Assembly (NCBI RefSeq): GCF_012935695.1
Contig: NZ_CP052859.1
Span: 3,637,001 to 3,701,000 of the forward strand
Origin: Pseudomonas sp. ADAK18
Lineage (GTDB): Bacteria; Pseudomonadota; Gammaproteobacteria; Pseudomonadales; Pseudomonadaceae
DNA length: 64,000 nucleotides
Reading direction: 5' to 3'
Shown here: positions 17,220 to 29,200 of the stretch, piece by piece
How the letters are laid out: every line of letters begins with the position of its first letter
Position numbering within the stretch: position 1 is the stretch's first letter
Notes under the pieces: generated by a model
The model's input: the letters and a program-made list of their open reading frames with translations, nothing else
The model's database searches: none
What the model was told of the DNA's origin: nothing
Made by a program: the position numbers and the translations under genes

Positions 17220-18083
17220 ATGGAACTGGCCCAACTGAAAATGGTGAAAGCCGTGGCACAAACCGGCAGCGTGGCCCAGGCCGCCGTGCAATTGCACTGC
17301 GTACCGTCGAACATCACCACGCGCATCAAGCAACTGGAAAGCGAGTTGGGCACACCGCTGTTCATTCGCGCCGGACGCGGGTTGGCGATCAGTGCTGCCG
17401 GCGAAGTGTTTCTCGACTACTGCGAGCGCATCCTTGCACTGGTGGAGGAATCCAAACGCGCGGTCGACAGCAACGCTATTCCTCGCGGCAAATTGCGTAT
17501 CGGCGCGGTGGAGTCCAGCGCCAGTGGCCGCCTGCCTCCGCTGCTTGCCGAATACCACCGACGCTACCCGCAAGTAGAGTTGGAGTTGGTGACCGGCGCC
17601 TGGGCGCAACTTCTCGATGACCTGCAACATCATCGCCTGGATGCGGCGTTGGTGGCTGCTGGAGGCAAACGCCCCAAACTCGAACAAAGCGTGGTCTACA
17701 GCGAACGTCTGGTGCTGATCACCAGCGCCTCCAGTGCCCCTATTGCAGATGCCAGAGACTTGGCGGGTCGTACCCTGCTGGTCTGGCCGCCAGGCTGCCC
17801 CTACCGCGCCGCGCTGGAGAACTGGCTCAAACCCCACGACATCAAGCCGGCCATTGCCAGCTACGCCAGCTGGGGCACGATCATCGGTTGCGTCAGTGCG
17901 GGCATTGGCGTGGCGCTGGCACCAGAAGGCATCCTGGCCCGCTACGAGCAAGCCAACCAACTGACGTCCTACCGCTTCGATGAACTGGCGGCGGTGGACA
18001 ATCTGCTGTTCTGGCACAAGGACACCCAGCGGCATTTGGCGCGGGATGCATTTGCAGGATTGCTGCGGGAGACGTTCGGCTAA
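17220..18083 (+). CDS. LysR-family transcription regulator
   Basis: A 287-residue LysR-type regulator. The N-terminal winged helix-turn-helix is visible as LKMVKAVAQTGSVAQAAVQLHCVPSNITTRIKQLESELG, followed by a periplasmic-binding-protein-like effector domain (about residues 90-285). Its start is 102 bases from that of the EamA exporter on the other strand. This divergent pairing is the usual layout for a LysR protein controlling its neighbour. The effector is unknown. Confidence 0.93.
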   Translation: MELAQLKMVKAVAQTGSVAQAAVQLHCVPSNITTRIKQLESELGTPLFIRAGRGLAISAAGEVFLDYCERILALVEESKRAVDSNAIPRGKLRIGAVESSASGRLPPLLAEYHRRYPQVELELVTGAWAQLLDDLQHHRLDAALVAAGGKRPKLEQSVVYSERLVLITSASSAPIADARDLAGRTLLVWPPGCPYRAALENWLKPHDIKPAIASYASWGTIIGCVSAGIGVALAPEGILARYEQANQLTSYRFDELAAVDNLLFWHKDTQRHLARDAFAGLLRETFG

Positions 18084-18144
18084 CGCGCCTCGGGCCGATT
18101 CAGTTATTCTTTCGCGCAATTAATTCAAAATGTAAGGGACTATC

Positions 18145-19047
18145 ATGAATTACTTGCGCCTGCTTGCGGCATCTGCCTCCCTGAGCCTTGCTTGCGTGCC
18201 CGCCTTCGCCATCACGGCCCCCGCCCCCACCGAAGTGAGCGCACCGGCTGAAACCACCGAGCATTTTCTTGCCTCCCTCAAGCAGCAGACCGGCGTTGTC
18301 ACCCTGCCCAGCGGCATCGCCACACTCAAGCTCAATGACGAGTTCTATTACCTGGACCCCAAGGATACCGAACGCCTGCTGACCGATGGCTGGGGTAACC
18401 CGCCCGGGTTCAAGACCCTGGGCATGATCGTCCCCAAGGCTGTCAGTCCGTTGTCGGATCGGGGCTGGGGTGTGATCGTCAGCTACAAACAAGATGGGCA
18501 CATTTCCGATGAAGATGCCGCAAAAATCGACTACGCCGAACTGCTCAAGCAGATGCAGGAAGACGACGCTGACGATAACAAGGAACGGCAGAAACAAGGC
18601 TACGCAGGCCTACACCTGCTGGGCTGGGCCGAGCCGCCGCGCTACGACGAACAAACCCACAAAATGTACTGGGCCCGCGAGCTGAAAGCCGACGACGCCG
18701 ACCAGAACACCCTCAACTACAGCATCCGCGTACTGGGCCGCGAGGGCGTGCTGGAACTTAACGCCGTTGCCGCCATGGCCGACCTGCCCACCATCAAACA
18801 GGAACTGCCCAAGGTGCTGGCCTTTACCAACTTCACCGACGGCAACCTCTACACCGACTACAACCCGGGCACCGACAAACTGGCGTCCTACGGGCTTGCG
18901 GCACTGGTGGCCGGCGGGATAGCCGGCAAGGCCGGGCTGTTCGCCAAAATTGGCGTGCTGTTACTGGCGGCGAAGAAGTTCCTGGTGATTGGCGTGGTGG
19001 CGTTGCTGGCGGTGATTCGCAAGGTGTTCAGCCGTAACAAGGCCTGA
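18145..19047 (+). CDS. DUF2167 family secreted/membrane protein
   Basis: A 300-residue protein with a Sec signal peptide (MNYLRLLAASASLSLACVPAFA). Its large extracytoplasmic domain includes the DUF2167 patterns YYLDPKDTERLLTDGWGNPP and GWGVIVSYKQDGHISDEDA. Two C-terminal hydrophobic segments (about residues 247-295) end in a basic tail. It is probably anchored in the inner membrane with the main domain outside. The function of this family is not established. It stands alone between LysR and the opposing SH3 gene. Confidence 0.85.
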   Translation: MNYLRLLAASASLSLACVPAFAITAPAPTEVSAPAETTEHFLASLKQQTGVVTLPSGIATLKLNDEFYYLDPKDTERLLTDGWGNPPGFKTLGMIVPKAVSPLSDRGWGVIVSYKQDGHISDEDAAKIDYAELLKQMQEDDADDNKERQKQGYAGLHLLGWAEPPRYDEQTHKMYWARELKADDADQNTLNYSIRVLGREGVLELNAVAAMADLPTIKQELPKVLAFTNFTDGNLYTDYNPGTDKLASYGLAALVAGGIAGKAGLFAKIGVLLLAAKKFLVIGVVALLAVIRKVFSRNKA

Positions 19048-19057
19048 TTCCGGACAC

Positions 19058-19090
19058 AAAAAAGCCGCGACGTACCAGGCACGCCGCGGC
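19058..19090 (-). terminator. Intrinsic terminator for the SH3-like gene
   Basis: Stem GCCGCG-A-CGT pairing with ACG-C-CGCGGC, with a run of six T on the minus strand. It lies 14 bases after the stop of the leftward SH3-like gene and faces the end of the DUF2167 gene. Confidence 0.8.
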
Positions 19091-19103
19091 ACAGGAACAG
19101 AAA

Positions 19104-19724
19104 TCAGTTGTGAGGGGCAGCCAGCTTGGCGTACTGATCCTGGCTGATCCAGCCGGTGAAAGACCGGTCCTGGTCGTTGATGAACTCCACCTGGGCCCAG
19201 CCATTTTTGTACGCCAGCACGCCCACCACATCGTTCTTGACGATATAAGGGCGTTTACCGGCTGAGGCCTGCGGGGTCTTCTGCAAAAAAGCCTTGTCAG
19301 CCAAGACCGTCACCAGGCCGATCCACTTTTTGCTGGCGGTCTGTGTCAGGTCCAGGCCGGTGGCGATATCGGGCATCAATACATTCATGCAGCCAGGGTG
19401 CTGCTGGCCTTTCTCGACCGTAAGGGTCACCCCGTCCGCCGACGCCTCGACCGAGCCCGGATAGACTTCTTCAGACCACGTGGAGACTGCCGAAGGCTTG
19501 CCGGCCTCAACCTTGCCTTGCAGATAAAAAGCACAACTGAAGGTTGTGCCCTCACCCCGCTCTTCCGCATAAAACCCCTCGACCTGATGCTCCGGCGTCA
19601 CCGCCAGCATCAGCGCCTCGTACTTGCCTGAATGCAGTGCAGGAGCACCGGCAAACACGGGAGCCACTACACAAAAGGAAAACACACCAGCAGCCAACAA
19701 TCGGGTGGAAAGCGTCATTGCCAT
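19104..19724 (-). CDS. Secreted SH3-like domain protein, partner of the adjacent muramidase
   Basis: A 206-residue protein with a signal peptide (MAMTLSTRLLAAGVFSFCVV..., cleavage likely after VFA). The middle domain has two cysteines (TTFSCAFY and HPGCMNV) that could form a disulphide in the periplasm. The C-terminal 60 residues look like a bacterial SH3 fold (YIVKNDVVGVLAYKNGWAQVEFI ... GWISQDQYAKL). The ATG at 19724 is 1 base after the muramidase stop and has AAGGGA upstream, so the two genes are coupled. An immunity or binding-partner role is an inference. Confidence 0.8.
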   Translation of the reverse strand: MAMTLSTRLLAAGVFSFCVVAPVFAGAPALHSGKYEALMLAVTPEHQVEGFYAEERGEGTTFSCAFYLQGKVEAGKPSAVSTWSEEVYPGSVEASADGVTLTVEKGQQHPGCMNVLMPDIATGLDLTQTASKKWIGLVTVLADKAFLQKTPQASAGKRPYIVKNDVVGVLAYKNGWAQVEFINDQDRSFTGWISQDQYAKLAAPHN

Positions 19725-19725
19725 C

Positions 19726-20772
19726 TTATTTTTTCCCTTCAAGCGCCTCATAGGCCTTTTTAATTCGCGAATCATAATCGCCATAATCCTTGCCGTTATA
19801 GTTCAACGCCATCGAGGCATAATCCTTGTTTTTCATGGCCTTGATCAAAGCCGAACTTTTACTGCAAAAGCCCACGAAGGCTTTCAACTGGTTGCCAGCA
19901 TTAATCTTCATGGCTGCGGTGAACTCAAAAACAGTTTTGTAACCGCACGTCGAAAAATTGAAGCCCATGATTTGAAACATACCCCAGGAGGCCGACATCA
20001 AGGCCGCTTCCTGATCCAGGCCAAACGCGGTGGCCATGGTTTCCCAGGCTTTGGTCTGGTCCTTGTTATTGGCCTGCCACTGGGGCCCGGCTTTTTTCAA
20101 ATACGGGTATGACAGCAGCGGATGCGTCTGGTCGTATTTGTGCTTGGTGTACTTGCGAAACAGATGGCCTTCAAAGGCAATCACCGGCAACTTGGCCGGT
20201 CCAAAACCGGAACGCCCGCCCGACTCCACCGTGGCAAACGCCTTGATGATGTTCACCGAGATACCGTTGCCCAACTGAGTTGCGGCGCTCTGAAAGTCTT
20301 TGTCAGTGAGGGTCATGCCCCCATCGCACGTGGCTTGGAGCACCATCTGCCGGTTGCGTCGTTCGGCTTCGATGACTGCGCGCATACGGTCCAGGTAGTG
20401 ATTGACCGTGGCCTGGATCGTCTCCGCGCTGGCATTGCCAAAACCGCCGAGGAAACTCGGAATGCGTAGCGCCGGATTGGCCTTGACCGGCACCTTGATC
20501 GCTTCTTCGATCAGGCTGTTGAACGTGCGGCCGGTCGGGTCGATGACGCCATCGGGGTGGGCGTACTTGAGTTGGCGAAACTGATACTGGCTGATGCACT
20601 GCACCAACTGGCTATCACACTTGCCGTTCTCATTCAGCGCAAAGCCCATCTTGGGAATGATCAGATTAAATAAGTATTGGATGCATTGAACGTCACCGGG
20701 CAAGTTGCGCGCTTTGCCTGGGGCACCGACCGAAGCACTGATAAGACTGGGCAATCCTTGCACGCTTTTCAT
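19726..20772 (-). CDS. N-acetylmuramidase family protein (DUF3380-type)
   Basis: A 348-residue predicted peptidoglycan hydrolase. The N-terminal region (about 20-110) resembles a peptidoglycan-binding repeat (NLPGDVQCIQYLFNLI ... GVIDPTGRTFNSLIEE). The catalytic domain (about 165-345) shows the N-acetylmuramidase patterns FATVESGGRSGF, VIAFEGHLFRKY and ASWGMFQIMGFNF. No signal peptide or membrane segment is present, so secretion would need a type VI system, lysis or another route. The ATG at 20772 has AAGGA 8 bases upstream and is preferred over 20781. No holin, spanin or other phage gene adjoins it. Confidence 0.85.
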   Translation of the reverse strand: MKSVQGLPSLISASVGAPGKARNLPGDVQCIQYLFNLIIPKMGFALNENGKCDSQLVQCISQYQFRQLKYAHPDGVIDPTGRTFNSLIEEAIKVPVKANPALRIPSFLGGFGNASAETIQATVNHYLDRMRAVIEAERRNRQMVLQATCDGGMTLTDKDFQSAATQLGNGISVNIIKAFATVESGGRSGFGPAKLPVIAFEGHLFRKYTKHKYDQTHPLLSYPYLKKAGPQWQANNKDQTKAWETMATAFGLDQEAALMSASWGMFQIMGFNFSTCGYKTVFEFTAAMKINAGNQLKAFVGFCSKSSALIKAMKNKDYASMALNYNGKDYGDYDSRIKKAYEALEGKK

Positions 20773-21028
20773 GACACGCATCCTTATTAGTTATTGAGGA
20801 TGGCAAGCAAGGGCCATCACTTTAATATCATCCGTGCACCACTGTCATATATTGAAACATGTGGCTTACGAAAGCTAACAAGGCGTTTTAGGGTTGTCCA
20901 GAGAGGGTTTTGAAAGTTGCGAAATGGCCATCCACGCGCGGCGAGATAAAAGACAAGCAGACGGTCAAATATTCTGATGTGACGAAGAGATGATTCAAAC
21001 AGGAGGGGTACTGCAGGAGGAGCGTTAT
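20773..21028. other. Intergenic stretch before the muramidase gene
   Basis: About 256 bases between the 4.5S RNA and the muramidase start, moderately A/T-rich. It should contain the muramidase promoter. I see no recognised operator, repeat or gene in it. Confidence 0.5.
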
Positions 21029-21129
21029 GGAGGCAACCCCACCAGCCACACCCCGGCACACAATGTTCCCGCTGTGGCTGCTGCCTTCCGGCTCTGACCA
21101 GGTTCACGGGTAATCGTTGCGGGGGGACC
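21029..21129 (-). ncRNA. ffs: 4.5S signal recognition particle RNA
   Basis: The minus strand carries the SRP domain IV core GGTCAGAGCCGGAAGGCAGC at 21099-21080, with the GGAA tetraloop and the symmetric internal loop needed for Ffh binding. Flanking arms (CCCCCCGCAACG and TGGTGGGGTTGCCTCC) pair to form the long hairpin. The ends given are approximate, estimated from pairing and comparison with the E. coli RNA. Confidence 0.92.
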
Positions 21130-21255
21130 GATGGAGTCACCATAACGACGCTCGCCTCTCGGCAAGCCGCGCCATTGTACCGATCTCATCGGAAGTTACA
21201 ACCGTTGGTTCCGGATTAAAAAATGTTGGGGTTCAAGCACTTGCCCGCGGGTGCG

Positions 21256-22422
21256 TTATTGCGCCTGCAGCACCTCATCTGCCTTGCCGCCCTCTTGCTG
21301 AATCACCAAGTGGATAAAGTGCAACTTGGCAATCACCGCCGGCGGAAGGACAAAGGGATAGAAATCCGGCTGCCCCATGCTCCGCGATAGCTCATTGAGC
21401 ATGCCGGCCAATTCGATCCACGCGTTGACGAACGACAGGAACGCCGCACCGCCCGGATGCTCGGGATCGTAGAGGCTACTCAGAGGAAACGGCTGGTAGT
21501 CCAGGTCCACCTCCCGCGCACTCATGCCAAACCCCAGGGCCGTATCCACCGCGTCCATCATGTGCAGGTAATGGGCCCAGGTTTCGGCCCAGTCTTCCCA
21601 GGGGTGCATGGTGGCGTAGGCGCTCACACAGGTTTGCTGCCAGTCCGGGCGGGGGCCGTTTTGATAGTGCTGTTCGAGGGCCTCGGCATAACTGGTGCGC
21701 TCGTCACCGAACAGGCGCCGGAATGGCTCCAGCCAATGGCTGTTGGCGATCAGGCGGTCCCAGTAGTAGTGACCGACCTCGTGTCGAAAGTGGCCGAGCA
21801 AGGTGCGGTAAGGCTCACGCATCTGCACCCGGACTTTTTCACGGTGGGCGTCATCGGCCTCCTTGATGTCGAGGGTGATCAGGCCATTGGCGTGGCCGGT
21901 GGTTGGCACCTTGCCTTCCAGGTTGATACCGACAAAATCGAAGGCCAGGCCGCTGTCTTCATCGACACTCTTGGGGATCACCTGCAAGCCAAGGCTGATC
22001 AACTGTGCAACCAGCCGTCGCTTGGCGATTTCCACCTTGCCCCAGCGCTCAGAGTTTTCAGGGATCGAAAGGTCGGGGATGGTGCGGTTCAGGCTGCAAG
22101 CGACGCACAAGGTCTGGCCGTTGTCCGCCGGCAACAGCCAGTTGCAGGCGGCCGGGGTATCCAGGTTAGCGCAACGGCGAAACAATCCTGCCTCAGGATC
22201 AGCATCCAACTGCCAGGTATCAACGTAGGGCCCAGGCTGCAAGGAGGAAAGCCGGCTGTGCTCCGGCTGATACCCCAGCAGCGCCGAGCAGGCGAGGCAC
22301 TGGCTATTGCGAAAGAACAGCGACTGACCGCAACGACACTGCCATAACTTACTGTTGCGCGATTGCCCCGCCATGAACGGCGAGGCAATGCGCGAACTGA
22401 GCTGCTCGAAGTAGCGGTACAT
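21256..22422 (-). CDS. Putative zinc-binding metallopeptidase
   Basis: A 388-residue cytoplasmic protein with two zinc features. The first is an N-terminal zinc ribbon (WQCRCGQSLFFRNSQCLAC, with a second CVAC). The second is a HExxH metalloprotease motif, HEVGHYYW, near residue 220, followed by an acidic segment (WEDWAETWAHYLHMMD) that could supply the third ligand. Members of this family occur widely as uncharacterised proteins in Pseudomonas and rhizobia. The substrate is unknown. It lies between 4.5S RNA and ligA, separated from ligA by a REPIN. Confidence 0.85.
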   Translation of the reverse strand: MYRYFEQLSSRIASPFMAGQSRNSKLWQCRCGQSLFFRNSQCLACSALLGYQPEHSRLSSLQPGPYVDTWQLDADPEAGLFRRCANLDTPAACNWLLPADNGQTLCVACSLNRTIPDLSIPENSERWGKVEIAKRRLVAQLISLGLQVIPKSVDEDSGLAFDFVGINLEGKVPTTGHANGLITLDIKEADDAHREKVRVQMREPYRTLLGHFRHEVGHYYWDRLIANSHWLEPFRRLFGDERTSYAEALEQHYQNGPRPDWQQTCVSAYATMHPWEDWAETWAHYLHMMDAVDTALGFGMSAREVDLDYQPFPLSSLYDPEHPGGAAFLSFVNAWIELAGMLNELSRSMGQPDFYPFVLPPAVIAKLHFIHLVIQQEGGKADEVLQAQ

Positions 22423-22504
22423 GGCGATCTCTCCCTGGGGCTGCCCAAGACTAGATCATGGTTACGAGCTGATCGTTCCAGTTTTTTACTGGTGACCTAT
22501 TACT

Positions 22505-22636
22505 TGTAGCGAGGGGGCTTGCCCCCGTTGGGTTACGAAGCAGCCCCAGTAAGGTCGAGCAGTTTTTTTCAAGTAGAACCCGGTAGCAGGTTCTGGGGCC
22601 GCTACGCAGCCCAACGCGGGCAAGCCCGCTCGCCAC
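22505..22636. repeat. REPIN between ligA and the metallopeptidase gene
   Basis: Diverged inverted pair: TGTAGCGAGGGGGCTTGCCC at the left and its relative GGGCAAGCCCGCTCGCCACA at the right, with a GC-rich loop. It begins about 80 bases before the metallopeptidase start codon and ends 8 bases after the ligA stop. Confidence 0.85.
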
Positions 22637-22644
22637 AAAAAGGA

Positions 22645-25041
<2,397 letters not shown>

Positions 25042-25089
25042 TCAATATGTTAGTGCACGTATTCTACAGGCAACGCTTAAGATCGAACC

Positions 25090-25944
25090 TCAGCGCTTCT
25101 GTGTCAGGGCGCGACGCTCGAACTCCACGATACGCTGACGGTAGTGTTCGATGGTCTGGGCGGTCAGGACGCTGCGTTGATCATCCTTGAGCTCACCGTT
25201 GAGTTCCTGGGACAACTTGCGGGCCGCTGCCACCATGACGTCGAACGCCTGTTTCGGGTGACGCGGGCCTGGCAGGCCAAGGAAGAAGCTGACGGCCGGG
25301 GTGCTGAAATGGTCGATGTCATCCAGGTCGAAGATGCCTGGCTTGACCGCGTTGGCCATGGAGAACAGCACTTCACCGTTGCCGGCCATGCTTTCGTGAC
25401 GGTGGAAAATATCCATCTCACCAAAACGCAGGCCGCTTTCCAGGATGTTCTGCAACAGCGCCGGGCCCTTGAAGCCAGCAGTGTCGCGGCAGATCACACT
25501 GATCACCAGCACTTCTTCAGCGGCAGGTTGATCCTTGGTGGATTCACGCGGGGCGCTCTTGGCCGGGCTTTCGTCCGGGAAATCGCCGTCACGACTGCTG
25601 AAGCTCGGGCCGTCTTCCAGGTCCAGATTCAGGTCGCCCTGGGAAGGTTCGCTGGCAGTACGCTTGCCGCGCTTTCCGGACGGCTCACGGGCTTCACGCA
25701 CCGGTGCGCTCATCGACGGCAGGTCATGCTCGTCCAACTGCGGTTCCTTATGGGTGTCCAAGACACGGGGTGGCCCCAGCAGCTCGGCACTGCCGTCGTC
25801 GTCCGGTAAATTGGACAGGTTGCGGTCCAGGCGAAATTTCAACTTGCCCTTGCCACCGCGCATACGGCGCCAGCCATCAAAAAGAATACCGGCAATGACA
25901 ATGATGCCGATGACGATCAGCCACTCGCGCAGACCGATTTCCAT
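25090..25944 (-). CDS. zipA: Cell division protein ZipA
   Basis: Inner-membrane anchor that binds FtsZ at the division septum. The 284-residue protein starts with [20 protein letters not shown], an N-terminal membrane helix. A charged, Pro/Ser/Glu-rich linker (about residues 45-145) follows, then the ZipA FtsZ-binding domain ([21 protein letters not shown] ... IFHRHE). The ATG at 25944 puts the helix at the very N-terminus as expected. Part of the leftward smc-zipA-ligA cluster. Confidence 0.95.
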   Translation of the reverse strand: MEIGLREWLIVIGIIVIAGILFDGWRRMRGGKGKLKFRLDRNLSNLPDDDGSAELLGPPRVLDTHKEPQLDEHDLPSMSAPVREAREPSGKRGKRTASEPSQGDLNLDLEDGPSFSSRDGDFPDESPAKSAPRESTKDQPAAEEVLVISVICRDTAGFKGPALLQNILESGLRFGEMDIFHRHESMAGNGEVLFSMANAVKPGIFDLDDIDHFSTPAVSFFLGLPGPRHPKQAFDVMVAAARKLSQELNGELKDDQRSVLTAQTIEHYRQRIVEFERRALTQKR

Positions 25945-26203
25945 GTAATCCCGTGCCTCTAATAAAAAATGCTGAAAAATAAGGGGTTTAGCACCGTGCA
26001 AACCGCTTTAAAACGTGGCGCCAACTCTATGTTCTGAATGACGTTTTGCCCACGCATACGAAAATTTGACATTAAACTAGCACGACCAAAGATAACTTTA
26101 CACCGTCTGTCAAAATGGCTTGAACAAATATGTCCCTTTGCCATCTTCCCACGACCGGTAAAACACCTTACATCCTGCTGAAAAATCCCTTTCAAACCGC
26201 AGC

Positions 26204-29200
26204 TTAAGATTCCACCATCGCCATCGCTTCTTCGACATCTACCGCCACCAAACGCGAACATCCCGGTTCGTGCATCGTCACCCCCATCAACTGATCGGCC
26301 ATTTCCATGGCGATCTTATTGTGGGTGATGTAGATGAACTGCACCGTCTGGGACATCTCTTTAACCAGTCGGGCATACCGTCCAACGTTAGCGTCATCCA
26401 GCGGGGCGTCAACTTCGTCGAGCATGCAGAACGGCGCCGGGTTCAACTTGAAGATGGCAAATACCAGGGCCAATGCAGTCAGTGCCTTCTCGCCACCGGA
26501 CAACAAATGGATGGTGCTGTTCTTCTTGCCCGGAGGCCGCGCCATGATCGTCACCCCTGTATCGAGTAGATCTTCGCCCGTCAGTTCCAAATAAGCGCTG
26601 CCACCACCGAAAACTTTCGGAAATAACGCCTGTAAACCACCATTAATCTGATCAAAGGTATCTTTGAAGCGATTACGGGTTTCCTTGTCGATCTTGCGAA
26701 TAACGTTTTCCAAAGTGTCCAGGGCTTCCACCAGATCGGCGTTCTGGGCATCCAGATAACGTTTGCGCTCGGACTGCTGCTGATACTCATCGATAGCCGC
26801 GAGGTTGATCGCGCCCAGTCGTTGAATACGCGCGGCAATGCGCTCAAGTTCTTCTTCGGCCTCTTTTTCGTTGGCCTGGGCGGTCAAGGTATTGAGCACG
26901 CCATGCAAGTCGTAGCCATCTTCCAGCAACTGATCCTGCAAGGTCTTACGGCGCACAGTCAGGGCTTGCCATTCCATACGCTGCTGTTCAAGTTGACCAC
27001 GGATCAGTTGCGATTGCTGCTCGGCCTGGGTCCGACGTTTTTCGGCATCGCGTAGTTCGCGGTCGGCATCTTCCAGGGCAATTTGTGCAGTCTTGAGTTC
27101 GACGTCGACGGTCATGCGCTTGTCGAGCAACTCTTCAAGCTTGAGCCGCAACTCCTCCAGCGGGGCTTCGCCCTCCTCCAGATTGAGGCTCAGTTGCTCG
27201 CGCTTCTCGGTCAGCCGTTCAGACTGCATCTCCAGGCGCTCGAGAGCCTGGCGTGTAGAGTCGTGCTGCGCCTTGAGCGAACCCAGGCGCACCGCCAATT
27301 GATGCGCGTGATCCTTGTGCTGACGGGCTTCCTGACGTACTCGATCAAGGCGCTCGCGCAAGCTGTCGCGCTGGGCCAACAGCAACTCGCGCTGTTCGGT
27401 ATCCAGGGCCATGCTATCGAGGGCTTCCTGCAATTGCAGGCGTGACTCGCCGACTTGTTCGTGTTCAAGGGCGCGCTGCTCGCCCATCTCGGCCACTTCT
27501 TCATCAAGGCGGGAACGGCGCAGGGTCAACTGTTCGACCTTGGCCTTGCTCGCCGACAGCTGGGCCTTCAATTCGCCTTGCTGACGCGCTTCATCCTGCA
27601 ACAGCCGGCGCAGGTGTTCGCGGCCAGTTTCTTGCTGGCGCTGGGTAGCGCGCAGGGTTTGCAATTGGGTTTCCAGCGCGTCGAGGGTTGCTTCGCGCTC
27701 TTCACGTTCGGCACTCAGGTTGACGATTTCCTGACCACGGGCCAGCACACCACTTTCCGCTTCACTGGCGCGGCGTACCCGCAGGAAATGCCGACCGACC
27801 CAGTAGCCGTCACGGCTGATCAGGCTTTCGCCGGCCGCCAACTGCCCACGCAGTGCCAAGGCCTGCTCCAGACTCTCCACCGGCTTGACCTGGCCCAGCC
27901 AGGGCGACAAATCAATCGCCGCCTCAACCTTGTCCAGCAAACTGCCCGGCACCCGCACACCGTCCGCCGCAGGGCTAAGCAAGCGCAAATCGCCCTGGGC
28001 AAAACCGGCCAGGTCGAAACCGCCAAAATCGTCCACCAGCACCGCTTGCAGATCGGCACCCAGCACGGTTTCCACCGCCAGCTCCCAACCGGCCTCGACT
28101 TTCAAGCCCTCAGCCAGGCGAGGGCGCTCGGCCAGATGTTGATCGCGCAACCATTCGGCGGTACCCGTGCCAGGATCCAAAGCCGCCTGCTGCAGGGCTT
28201 CCAGCGACGCCAAGCGGCCGTTGAGCCGCTGCAAGTCACCCTGAGCCTGCTGCTGCGCCTGACCTGCCTGTTGCAGCTGTTGACGCAGTTGCTCCAGGCG
28301 CTCCACTTGCTGTTCTTCGCTGGCTTCCAGCTCTTCAAGCGTCATTTCGCTCTCGGCCAGTTGCTCGCTCAGTTGCAAGATCGCCGCGTCTTCCGGATCT
28401 GCGGCGAGCAACACGCGCTCCTCCAGCAGACGCCGCTGGCGTTCGGCCAAGCGTTCCATGCTGGTTTCCAGTTGCTGGATGCGCGACTGCTGCACCTCGG
28501 CTTGACGGCGTGGTTCAGCGGAACGCAGGTTGAAAGCGTCCCACTGCTCCTGCCAGCCGTGCATGGTGGTTTCTGATTCTTCCAGGGTCGCAGCAGCTTC
28601 TTCGGCCGCCGCACTGGTGACTTCCTGCTCAGGGGTGAGCATGTCCAGCTCTTCACCGAGGGTCAGCAGCAAGGTACGGTCGTGACCCAGGTGAGATTCG
28701 GTTTCCAGGCGCGCGCGTTCAGCTTCTTTCAGATCGTCCTGCAACTGACGCAAGCGCTGCTGACCGTGCTGAATGCTCTGCTCGACCCGGGCAATATCAC
28801 CGCCCACCGAATAGAAGCGCCCCTGCACCAGATTGAAGCGCTCAGACAGGTCATGGTGACCGTCTCGCAGGCGTTCGATGCTCGCGTCGGCGTTGCGCTG
28901 CTCGGCCACCAGGGCTTCGAAACTGATTTCCTGGGTGCCGATGATCGCTTCGCGCTGGCCGACCTGATCATTCAAGGCCTGCCAACGCAGCGCCGACAGT
29001 TGGGCCTTGAGTTGGCGTTCTTCGCCCTTGTATTCCTGATACTTCTCGGCAGCCTGGGCCTGGCGGTGCAGACGCTCGAGCTGACGCTCCAGCTCTTCAC
29101 GCAAGTCGGTCAGGCGGGCGAGGTTTTCGTGGGTGCGGCGAATACGGTTTTCGGTCTCGCGACGGCGCTCCTTGTACTTGGAGATGCCGGCGGCTTCTTC

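Noticed and set aside
20817..21143. 108-codon minus-strand frame upstream of the muramidase gene
   Set aside because: It runs through the 4.5S RNA gene and has no coding character.
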